A DNA stretch of 64,000 nucleotides, from the NCBI RefSeq assembly GCF_017744955.1, contig NZ_JAGIAG010000003.1:186001-250000 (forward strand), in the 5' to 3' direction. The stretch's first letter is position 1, and every line of letters begins with the position of its first letter. A model generated the notes under the pieces. It made no database searches. It had not been told where the DNA came from and worked only from the letters and a program-made list of their open reading frames with translations. Shown piece after piece: positions 26,185-34,127 of this stretch. Made by a program: the position numbers and the translations under genes. Source of the stretch: Dokdonella sp. Lineage in GTDB: Bacteria; Pseudomonadota; Gammaproteobacteria; Xanthomonadales; Rhodanobacteraceae.

Positions 26185-29100
26185 ATGGGGATCTATCGCA
26201 TGGTGCTGCGTTGCGCGGCGCCCATGATCGCTGCTTGCGCGGCGGTTCCACTGGGAGCCGTCACCCTCCAGGAAAGCCTCGACCATCTTCACCGCCCGGC
26301 GCGGGCCTTCGTCGAGCCCTCGCTCGACGTGAAACCGTCGTTGACGACGAGCGCGCAGAACGACGCCGCGGTGACCGCGCGCGTGGCCGCGTTCGAGCGC
26401 CGCGTCGGCGGCCGCTGGGAAGTGCGCTGGGATTCGCGCGGCGATCGCCCGAACCTGGTGCAAGGCAGCGGCGTCGCACTGATTCCGGGGCGCGGCAACC
26501 GGCTCGCGCCGAGCCGCTTCGGCGTCGCCGCGGCGCAGGAAATGGACCTCGCCACGGTCACCCGCGAAGCGCGGCGCTTCCTCGACGCGCAGAAGGACCT
26601 GCTCAAGCTCGACGGCATCCAGTTGCGCCCGGACCCCAAGCGCAGCGGTTCCTACGGCAAGGACAAGGGCTTCTGGACGATCGAGTTCGCGCAGGTCGTC
26701 GGCAATGTGCCGGTCGACGGCGCGTTCGTCTACGCGCGCGTGTCGCAGGGCAACGTCGTGCAGTTCGGCGCCGAGCGCGTCGGCGAGGTGCGCATCGACG
26801 CGCTGCCCAAGTCCACGCGCGAGGAAGCCTTCCGTGCCGCCTGGTCGGAACTCGGCTTTCCGGCCGGCACCGTCGTGCAGACCTGGGGCGAGCGCGGCGA
26901 GCTGCGCATCTATCCGAGCGCGCCGCCGCAGGAGCTCGCCGCCACCGCCTTCGCCGGCACGCGCGGCGAGGGCTATCGGCACGTGCTCGCCTGGCGCTAC
27001 GTCTTCCGCGTCGACGGCAACGACGCCAGCTGGCAGGTGCTGGTCGATGCGACGTCGAACCGCGTGCTCGACGTGCGCGACCTGAACCTCAATGCCGACG
27101 CGACGGTCAGCGGCGGCGTGTATCCGACCACCAATCTCGAAGCGGAAGTGGTGATGCCGTTTCCGTTCGCGACCGTGACCGTCGACGCGGCCACCACGAT
27201 CACCGACACGCTCGGCATCTACGACTACACCGGCGGTACCGCCAGCACCTCGCTCGACGGCAAGTACTTCAAGATGGTCGACAACTGCGGCGCGATCTTG
27301 CTGTCCAGCAGCACCGACGGCAACCTCGCCTTCGGCACCGGGCCGGGCACCGACTGCGCCACGCCGGACGGCAACACGGCGGGACCGGGCAACACGCACG
27401 CCTCGCGCACCGGCTTCTACCATCTGACGCGCATCAACGAGAAGGCGCGCGGCATCCTGCCGGACAACACCTGGCTGCAGGGCAAGGTCACGGCGAACAT
27501 GAACGTCGACGACGTCTGCAATGCCGGCTACAGCCCGCTCAACGGAACGGTCAATTTCTACAAGTCCGGCACGCATCCCAGCGACCCGTCGATCCACTGC
27601 GGCAACACCGGCGAAATCGCCGCCGTGTTCCTGCACGAGTGGGGCCACGGCCTGGACAACAACGAGGGCGGCGCGGCCAGCGAGAACGGCTCGGGCGAAG
27701 CGGTCGGCGACACCTTCGCGTTCCTGGAGACCAAGGAGTCCTGCATCGGCCCCGGCTTCTACGCCAGCGGGCAGACCTGCAGCGGCTGCACGACCTGCAC
27801 CGGCGTGCGCGACCTCAACGACTTCTCGCAGACCGGCACGCGCACGATCGCCTCGCCGCCGAACGTCGAGGCCAGCGACGGCATCAACTGCCGCGGCGGC
27901 CAGCTGACCTGTCCGTGGCTGGTGGGCGGCTTCATCCCCTACCAGGGCCCGATGGGCTACGAAGGCCATTGCGAAAGCTACATCGCCGGGTCGGCGAACT
28001 GGGATCTGAAGAACGCCCTGGCCGAACGCTTCGGCACCGACGAGGGCTACGCCGCGATGGACGGCATCTGGTACGGCAGCCTGCTGCCGTCGAAGAGCGC
28101 CTATCAGGTGCAGGACGGCGGCCAGTGCAATCCGAAGGCGACCGTCAACGGCTGCGCGGCGACGAACTGGTACACCGTCTACCTCGCGGTCGACGACGAC
28201 GACGGCGACCTCGACAACGGCACGCCGAACGCCTGCCGCATCTGGGACGCGTTCAATGCACACGGCATCGCCTGCGGCGAGCGGCCGGTCTGCACCGTCG
28301 ACGCGCCGGACTTCTCCCTGCGCGTGACCGACAGTCCGCAGGCGATCTGCGCCGCCACCGACGCGAGCTTCAACGTCGAGGTGCGCTCGACCCTCGGCTT
28401 CTCCAACGCCGTCACGCTCGCGGCCAGCGGACAGCCGGGCGGCACCAGCGCCAGCTTCTCGACCAATCCCGTCGTGCCGGGCAATGCGACCACGCTGACC
28501 ATCGGCGGCACCGGCGCCAGCGCGGCGGGCGACTACACGATCGACATCGCCGGCACCGCGCAGGACAGCCCCGGACACGGCACGCACGCCGAATTGACCG
28601 TGTTCACCGCGGCACCGGGCGCGCCGACCTTGACCAGTCCCGCCGACGGCGCCGACAGCGTCAACAGCAGCGACGCGACGCTGACCTGGCAGGCGAGCGA
28701 CCAGGCCGCCTCGTACACGATCGAAGTCGCGACCGACGCGGCCTTCACGCAGATCGTCGCCAGCCAGAGCGGACTGACGACCACGAGCTGGCACGCCAGC
28801 GGCCTCAGTCCGACGACCCGCTACTACTGGCGCGTGCGCGCGACCAACGTCTGCGGCGGCGGCAGCGATTCGGCCGTGTTCTCCTTCACCACCAGCGCCA
28901 CGCTCTGCCGCAATCCGGCCGCGTCGATCGGCGCCGAACTGAGCGACGTGATCACGGTCGCGCAGAAGCAGACGGTCGACGGCGTGCGCGTGCGCGTCGA
29001 TCAGACGAGCGGCCTGATCCTGAGCGGCGTCGGCATCTCCCTGAGCCACGGCGGACAATCCGTCACCGTGTTCCAGAACGACCAGTGCAATGCCAGCTCG

Positions 29101-29361
29101 ATGAACGTCGTCTTCGACGACGCGGCGAGCGCGCCCGTCGATTGCCCGCTGCTCGCGCCGGCAAGCGGCACCTACCTGCCGCTCAATCCGCTCGGCGCCG
29201 CGTTCGCCGGGCAGGCGGCGGCCGGCGACTGGACGCTGACGATCACCGACGGCCTGGGCGCGTTCCTGCCCGGCACATTGAACACCTGGTGCCTGGATCT
29301 CGACCTCGGCGCGGCCGGCGACGACATCTTCGCGGACGGCTTCGACGGAGACGCGCCGTGA
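26185..29361 (+). CDS. Secreted HExxH metallopeptidase with Fn3 and P domains and FADGFD tail
   Basis: This 1058-residue exported protease has an N-terminal signal-like segment (APMIAACAAVPLGAVT) and a propeptide of FTP/PepSY character (about residues 60-300, ending with VLVDATSNRVLDVRDL). The catalytic domain has zinc motif H484-E485-W-G-H488 and a likely third ligand Glu505 in GSGEAVGDTFAF, analogous to NExxSD in thermolysin-like and fungalysin (M36) enzymes. Cysteine-rich inserts, an Fn3 domain (about 810-905) and a proprotein-convertase P-like domain (about 915-1040, WTLTITDG and GTLNTWCLDLDL) follow. It ends DDIFADGFDGDAP, a tag shared with other exported proteins here. GGGAGA lies 8 bp before the ATG at 26185. 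Family placement is uncertain between M36-like and a neighbouring gluzincin clan. Confidence 0.85.
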   Translation: MGIYRMVLRCAAPMIAACAAVPLGAVTLQESLDHLHRPARAFVEPSLDVKPSLTTSAQNDAAVTARVAAFERRVGGRWEVRWDSRGDRPNLVQGSGVALIPGRGNRLAPSRFGVAAAQEMDLATVTREARRFLDAQKDLLKLDGIQLRPDPKRSGSYGKDKGFWTIEFAQVVGNVPVDGAFVYARVSQGNVVQFGAERVGEVRIDALPKSTREEAFRAAWSELGFPAGTVVQTWGERGELRIYPSAPPQELAATAFAGTRGEGYRHVLAWRYVFRVDGNDASWQVLVDATSNRVLDVRDLNLNADATVSGGVYPTTNLEAEVVMPFPFATVTVDAATTITDTLGIYDYTGGTASTSLDGKYFKMVDNCGAILLSSSTDGNLAFGTGPGTDCATPDGNTAGPGNTHASRTGFYHLTRINEKARGILPDNTWLQGKVTANMNVDDVCNAGYSPLNGTVNFYKSGTHPSDPSIHCGNTGEIAAVFLHEWGHGLDNNEGGAASENGSGEAVGDTFAFLETKESCIGPGFYASGQTCSGCTTCTGVRDLNDFSQTGTRTIASPPNVEASDGINCRGGQLTCPWLVGGFIPYQGPMGYEGHCESYIAGSANWDLKNALAERFGTDEGYAAMDGIWYGSLLPSKSAYQVQDGGQCNPKATVNGCAATNWYTVYLAVDDDDGDLDNGTPNACRIWDAFNAHGIACGERPVCTVDAPDFSLRVTDSPQAICAATDASFNVEVRSTLGFSNAVTLAASGQPGGTSASFSTNPVVPGNATTLTIGGTGASAAGDYTIDIAGTAQDSPGHGTHAELTVFTAAPGAPTLTSPADGADSVNSSDATLTWQASDQAASYTIEVATDAAFTQIVASQSGLTTTSWHASGLSPTTRYYWRVRATNVCGGGSDSAVFSFTTSATLCRNPAASIGAELSDVITVAQKQTVDGVRVRVDQTSGLILSGVGISLSHGGQSVTVFQNDQCNASSMNVVFDDAASAPVDCPLLAPASGTYLPLNPLGAAFAGQAAAGDWTLTITDGLGAFLPGTLNTWCLDLDLGAAGDDIFADGFDGDAP

Positions 29362-29378
29362 GCACTTGGTAGCGCAAC

Positions 29379-29412
29379 GTCCGCCGGCCGCTACCCTCGA
29401 CGGCCGGCGGAC
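29379..29412 (+). terminator. Hairpin after the metallopeptidase gene
   Basis: A perfect 12-bp stem GTCCGCCGGCCG/CGGCCGGCGGAC (29379-29390 with 29401-29412) and a 10-nt loop lie 18 bp after the stop. No U-run follows, so termination may be weak or the hairpin may protect the mRNA end. Confidence 0.6.
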
Positions 29413-29587
29413 CACACGCGAGTGTCTCGCGAGCCGTCCGCCCGCCCTCGGCGACGGCTGGCCGAAACCCGGAGCCGTCGCCCCCGGCAAGACACAGGCG
29501 ATCTTCGATCTTGCCGGGCGCCGTCCACGGAACGTCCGCGTTCCACTCCCGCGCACCCGGCGACACCATCCACCCGGAGTCCGAATC

Positions 29588-32500
29588 GTGAAATCGAACC
29601 GCCGCGTCACCGCCTCTCCGTCTTCCCGCTCGATCAACCTCCGCCGCAGCGGTCTCGCCCTGGCGCTGGCCGCCGCGATTTCCTCGACGCAGGCCAGCCC
29701 GCCACCGCACTTCCTCGAGGCCACCTCGCCGACGATCGACGCCTTGGCCGCGGCGCGCCGGAACGCCTCGTTGATCCTGCTCCGTGCAGGGATCTTCGAT
29801 CCGGCCGCGCAGCAGCTCGACCTGACGGCGACCGGCGCGGCAGCGGCCGCAGCGAGCGGGCTCGGCATCGTGCAGTTCGAGGCGGGACGGCTCGGCGAGA
29901 GCAAGGCGCTCGCCGCGCTCGGCGTGAACATCGTCGGCTACGTTCCGAACAACGCCTACCTGGTCCGGCTCGGCGCCACGTCGCTGGACACGTTGCGCGC
30001 GATCCCCGGCGTGCGCTGGGCCGGCGCCTACCGGGCCGGATTCAAGGTCGATCCGGGCTTGTGGACCAGCCGGCGCTCGGCGCTGAAGGCCGGCACGGAC
30101 CAGCGCTACGCACTGCAGGTGTCCGGCTTCGCCGGTCAGAGCCTGGACGCGGCCGCGGCGACGCTGCGGGCGCAACTGCCCGACGTGCGCATCGCCGACG
30201 TCACGGCGGACCGCTTCCTGCCGACGCTGCGTCTCAGCGTCGCCGCCGACGACCTCGCGCGCGCGGTCGCGGCGGCCAGCGCGCTGGATGCGGTCGGTTA
30301 CATCGAGCCGTTCGTCGCGCCGCGCCTGGACAACAGCGGCTCGATCGCGACGATCCAAGGCAACATGAGCGGCGACGTCGCCGGCGTCGGGGCGGTCGGC
30401 GCACCGACGCCGTTGTGGGATCACCAGATCTTCGGCAGCGGGCAGATCGTCGCCAGCATGGATTCCGGCGTCGACCACAACGAAGCCTGGTTCACCACGC
30501 TCGACAAGGGCAGCGGACCGGTCACCGCGTTGACGCCCGCCGAAGACACCACGCCGCCGGCGCTCGGCACGCTGCATCCGGACAACAAGATCGTCGGCTA
30601 TTTCGTGCAGCCCGGATCGACCGCGTACGACAGCGACGGCGTCGAATGCTCCCCCGGCGCCGGCGGCCTCTCGTTCCACGGCACGCACACCTCCGGCACG
30701 ATCGTCGGCGACGCCGCCGGCACGTTCGGCTCGGCGACCTATCTCGCCGCGACGCCGAACGCGGCCAATCACGACCTCGCCGACGGCATGGCGCCGAACG
30801 CGCAACTGCTGTTCCAGGATATCGGCAACGACAGCACCGGCTGCCTGGCGATCCAGGATCTCGGCGCTTCGATCGACCAGGCGCATGCCGCCGGCGCCGG
30901 CCTGCAGAACAACAGCTGGGGCGGGCCGACCCAGGGCGCCTACAGCGCCAGCGACACCATCGCCGACGCGCACTCGCGCGATCTCGACACGATGCTGCTG
31001 GTCGTCTCGGCCGGCAACGACGGCATGGCCGGAGGCATCGTCGGCGCCTGCGCTACCGGCCAGACCGAGCCGATTCCCGGCAACTCGAAGTACCTGTGCC
31101 TGCAGACGGTCGGCTCGCCCGGCAACGCCAAGAATGTGCTGACCATCGGCGCCTCCACGCATGGCGGCCTCAACGAAATGACCAGCTTCTCTAGCCGTGG
31201 TCCCACCGCCGACGGCCGCCAGAAGCCCGACATCGTCGCACCCGGCGCCGGCGCCGAATCCGTGGACATCCTCGGCTCCGGTGGCATCAGCTCCGCCGCC
31301 GGCAACAGCAACGACGGCGACACGATCCAGGCGCCGGTGTCCAAGCTGCTCTCGGGCACCTCGATGGCGGCGCCGACGATCACCGGCAACGCCACCCTGC
31401 TGCGGCAGTTCTACCAGGACGGTTTCTACCCGCGCGGCGAACGCACGCCGGCGGACACACTGAACCCGAGCGGCGCGCTGCTCAAGGCCGTGCTGGTCAA
31501 TGCGACCGTCACCAACCTGAGCAACACCAAATCCACCGGCACGACCCTGCCATGGCCGAACCAGCACAGCGGCTGGGGCCGCCCGTGGCTCGATGCCAGC
31601 CTGTGGTTCCGCAGCACCCTCGCCGGCGGTGACGACAGCCGCCGCACACGCCTGATCGACCGCCCGAACTCGGCCGGCCTCACGACCGGCGAAAGCGACA
31701 GCTTCACGATCCAGAACGTCGAAGCGGGCAAGGAGCTGCGCGTCAGCCTGACCTGGTACGACCCGCAAGCGGCGCTGGCGGCGGCCACGACCCTGGTCAA
31801 CAACCTCGATCTCGAAGTCACCGCGCCCGATGGCAGCGTCTACAAGGGCAACGTGTTCGCCAATGACCAATCCGCCACCGGCGGCGACGCGGATGCGATC
31901 AACACCGTCGAGCAGGTGCGGCTGACCACGCCGGTCGCCGGCGCCTACACGATCAAGGTCAGCGGCACGGCCGTGCCGGGCAACGGCCAGTCCGATACCG
32001 ACGCGCAAGGCTACGCGCTCGCCGTCACCGGCGGCTTCGGCCTGCCCGACACCGCGGCGCTGCCGGCGCCGAGCGCCCTGGCGGTCGCGTCGAACGACGC
32101 CGGCGGTGTCGCCATCGGCTTCACCGGCAGCAGCGGCGCGCAGGGCTATCAGCTCTATCGCGCGGCCGGCACCTGCGCCAGCGCAGCGCCCGGAGATTTC
32201 CGCTTCGTCGCCAACGGCACGGCGGCACCGCTGACGGACACGCACACGCAAGGGGGCTTTTCCTATGCGTACAAGGTGCGCGGCATCCAGAACGACGTGG
32301 AAGGCGACGCATCCGCCTGCGTCGACGTCGTTTCCGCGGCGCCGTGCACGTTGCAGCCGCTGTTCGGTGCCGGCGCGGTGAGCGCCGGCGCCGCCCATGC
32401 GAGCTGCAGCGTCACGTTGAACTGGCCGACCGCCGCTGCCTCCTGCCCGGCCGGCGGCTCGATCACCTACGCGGTCGAGCGCGCCAGCGATCCGTACTTC

Positions 32501-33304
32501 ACGACACCCGAACCGCTCGCCAGTGCGCTCGCGACCGCGTCCTACACCGACACTACCGTCGCCAACGGCACGCCGTACTACTACCGCGTGACGGCCAGCG
32601 ACAGCCTCGGCAATCCGAGCGCGCCGACGCCGGCCGTCGGCGTCACGCCGAGCGGAGCGGCCGGCCCCGATCCGTCGAGCTATTTCGACAACGTCGACGA
32701 CGCGACCTATCTCACGCTCGATCCGGCCTGGCAGGCCACCGACACGTTCGCCGCCGACGGCACGCTGAGCTACCACAACGGACCGGACGGCGGCGTCTAT
32801 CCGTCCGACACGTGCAGCAGCGCGACCACGCCGACGCTGACCCTGCCCGCCGGCGCCACGATGAGCTTCCAGGCGCGCTACGACATGGAGTACCAGTGGG
32901 ACGGCGCCGTCCTGGAGATCTCCACCGACGACGGCGCGACCTGGGCCGACCTGCCGCCGGACGGCGGCTATCCGACCACGCTGGCGCAGACGCAGAACAA
33001 CAACGCGTGCGGCTTCCCGTCCACGCGCGGCGTGTTCAGCGGCGTCTCCACCGCCGCTTCCAATGCCGATCCCGGCAACGGCACCGCGACGCCGGTGTTC
33101 AAGCCGTTCGCCGTCGACCTGGCGAGCTTCGCCGGCCAATCGGTAAAGATCCGCTGGCGGTTCACCAGCGACGGCAACACCGAGTTCGCCGGCTTCTTCC
33201 TCGACCAGATCCGCATCGGCGACGCGAATGCCGTCGTCGACCGCCTCTTCGCCGACGGCTTCGACGGCGCCGGTTCGGGTGGCGGCGACTACGTCTGCCA
33301 CTAG
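29588..33304 (+). CDS. Secreted S8 subtilase (KP-43-like) with Fn3-like and jelly-roll C-terminus and FADGFDG tag
   Basis: This 1238-residue exported serine protease starts at GTG 29588, with GGAG upstream; the frame is open earlier but lacks a signal and ribosome site. The signal segment (LALALAAAISSTQA) is followed by a propeptide to about residue 255. The S8 triad is D292 (MDSGVDHNEAW), H364 (FHGTHTSGT) and S592 (SGTSMAAP). The beta-barrel after it (TLVNNLDLEVTAPDG, GAYTIKVSGTAVPGN) is typical of KP-43-type subtilases. An Fn3-like region and a MAM/immune-inhibitor-like jelly roll (about 1030-1215) follow, ending DRLFADGFDG then GGGDYVCH. It is a close paralogue of the gene at 40155. Confidence 0.93.
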   Translation: MKSNRRVTASPSSRSINLRRSGLALALAAAISSTQASPPPHFLEATSPTIDALAAARRNASLILLRAGIFDPAAQQLDLTATGAAAAAASGLGIVQFEAGRLGESKALAALGVNIVGYVPNNAYLVRLGATSLDTLRAIPGVRWAGAYRAGFKVDPGLWTSRRSALKAGTDQRYALQVSGFAGQSLDAAAATLRAQLPDVRIADVTADRFLPTLRLSVAADDLARAVAAASALDAVGYIEPFVAPRLDNSGSIATIQGNMSGDVAGVGAVGAPTPLWDHQIFGSGQIVASMDSGVDHNEAWFTTLDKGSGPVTALTPAEDTTPPALGTLHPDNKIVGYFVQPGSTAYDSDGVECSPGAGGLSFHGTHTSGTIVGDAAGTFGSATYLAATPNAANHDLADGMAPNAQLLFQDIGNDSTGCLAIQDLGASIDQAHAAGAGLQNNSWGGPTQGAYSASDTIADAHSRDLDTMLLVVSAGNDGMAGGIVGACATGQTEPIPGNSKYLCLQTVGSPGNAKNVLTIGASTHGGLNEMTSFSSRGPTADGRQKPDIVAPGAGAESVDILGSGGISSAAGNSNDGDTIQAPVSKLLSGTSMAAPTITGNATLLRQFYQDGFYPRGERTPADTLNPSGALLKAVLVNATVTNLSNTKSTGTTLPWPNQHSGWGRPWLDASLWFRSTLAGGDDSRRTRLIDRPNSAGLTTGESDSFTIQNVEAGKELRVSLTWYDPQAALAAATTLVNNLDLEVTAPDGSVYKGNVFANDQSATGGDADAINTVEQVRLTTPVAGAYTIKVSGTAVPGNGQSDTDAQGYALAVTGGFGLPDTAALPAPSALAVASNDAGGVAIGFTGSSGAQGYQLYRAAGTCASAAPGDFRFVANGTAAPLTDTHTQGGFSYAYKVRGIQNDVEGDASACVDVVSAAPCTLQPLFGAGAVSAGAAHASCSVTLNWPTAAASCPAGGSITYAVERASDPYFTTPEPLASALATASYTDTTVANGTPYYYRVTASDSLGNPSAPTPAVGVTPSGAAGPDPSSYFDNVDDATYLTLDPAWQATDTFAADGTLSYHNGPDGGVYPSDTCSSATTPTLTLPAGATMSFQARYDMEYQWDGAVLEISTDDGATWADLPPDGGYPTTLAQTQNNNACGFPSTRGVFSGVSTAASNADPGNGTATPVFKPFAVDLASFAGQSVKIRWRFTSDGNTEFAGFFLDQIRIGDANAVVDRLFADGFDGAGSGGGDYVCH

Positions 33305-33311
33305 CCTCCCG

Positions 33312-33343
33312 CAGCCGTCGCGGCCCCTCGGCCGCGACGGCTG
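33312..33343 (+). terminator. Strong hairpin after the first subtilase gene
   Basis: A perfect 14-bp stem (CAGCCGTCGCGGCC at 33312-33325 with its complement at 33330-33343) and a 4-nt loop lie 7 bp after the stop. A second palindrome TGACGCCGG/CCGGCGTCA follows at 33342-33360. No long U-run is seen. The remaining 200 bp to the sigma-factor gene have no other feature I can support. Confidence 0.65.
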
Positions 33344-33569
33344 ACGCCGGGCCGGCGTCATCGCCGGCCTCTTCGATCGAGCGAGGATCCGCGGCCGCAC
33401 GATGCATGGGGAGACGGCGCGTCGTCGCGATTCAGCCCGCTTTTTCCACCGGCTTCCGCGCCGACCGGGCACGGGAGGCGCCATACGCGCGAGCACGGAA
33501 CTCGCGTGACGTTCGCTCGCCCGCGTCCCTACAATGCCCCGCACTGGTGGGGTGTTCGGGGCGGCGTCG

Positions 33570-34127
33570 ATGCATCAAAGCGGTGACGTGACCTTGCTGA
33601 TCGACGCGTGGCAAGGCGGCGACGCCGGCGCGCTGGATCAGCTGCTGCCGCTGGTCTATGCCGACCTGCGCGCGATGGCCGCGCGCCTCCTGGCCGGGGA
33701 ATCGGCCAGCACCTTGCAGCCGACCGAACTGCTGCACGACACGCTGCTCAAGGTGCTGCGCGTCGACGCGCTGCGCATCGTCGACCGCCAGCACTTCTTC
33801 AGCGCATCCGCGCGGCTGATGCGCCATCTGATCGTCGACCGCATCCGCGAAGCGCGCGCCGAGAAGCGGGGCGGCGACTGGGAGCGCGTCGACCTGATCG
33901 AGGCGATCAACCTGCCGCTGCCGCACGACATGGACATCGAGCGGCTGCACGTCGCCATCGACGATCTCGATCAGGTCGAGCCGCGCCTGGCGCGCATCGT
34001 CGAGCTGCGCTACTTCGTCGGCCTGACCATGCAGGACATCGCCAAGGCGCTCGACGTCGACGAACGCACCGTCTACCGCGGCTGGGCGGTCGCGCGCAGC
34101 TGGCTGCAGACGCAGATGGCGCCGTGA
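33570..34127 (+). CDS. ECF-type RNA polymerase sigma factor
   Basis: This 185-residue extracytoplasmic-function sigma factor has region 2 (YADLRAMAARLLAGE, LLHDTLLKVLRV, HFFSASARLMRHLIVDR) and region 4 (LARIVELRYFVGLTMQDIAKALDVDERTVYRGWAVAR). It matches the group whose partner is an adjacent Ser/Thr protein kinase instead of an anti-sigma factor. Its stop overlaps the kinase start (GTGA at 34124-34127), so the two are co-translated. The ATG at 33570 was preferred over the ATG at 33534 because a G-rich GGGGCGG precedes it. It lies between two secreted subtilase genes and may drive the island; this is not shown by the sequence. Confidence 0.9.
   Translation: MHQSGDVTLLIDAWQGGDAGALDQLLPLVYADLRAMAARLLAGESASTLQPTELLHDTLLKVLRVDALRIVDRQHFFSASARLMRHLIVDRIREARAEKRGGDWERVDLIEAINLPLPHDMDIERLHVAIDDLDQVEPRLARIVELRYFVGLTMQDIAKALDVDERTVYRGWAVARSWLQTQMAP

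Noticed and set aside
25909..29931. 1340-codon open frame on the minus strand opposite the metallopeptidase
   Set aside because: GC-rich codon bias keeps the antisense frame open; the plus strand has clear catalytic motifs and the antisense product is low-complexity R, A, G and V.
29243..33544. 1433-codon antisense frame opposite the first subtilase
   Set aside because: No domain seen, composition typical of an antisense shadow, and the plus strand encodes an intact S8 triad.
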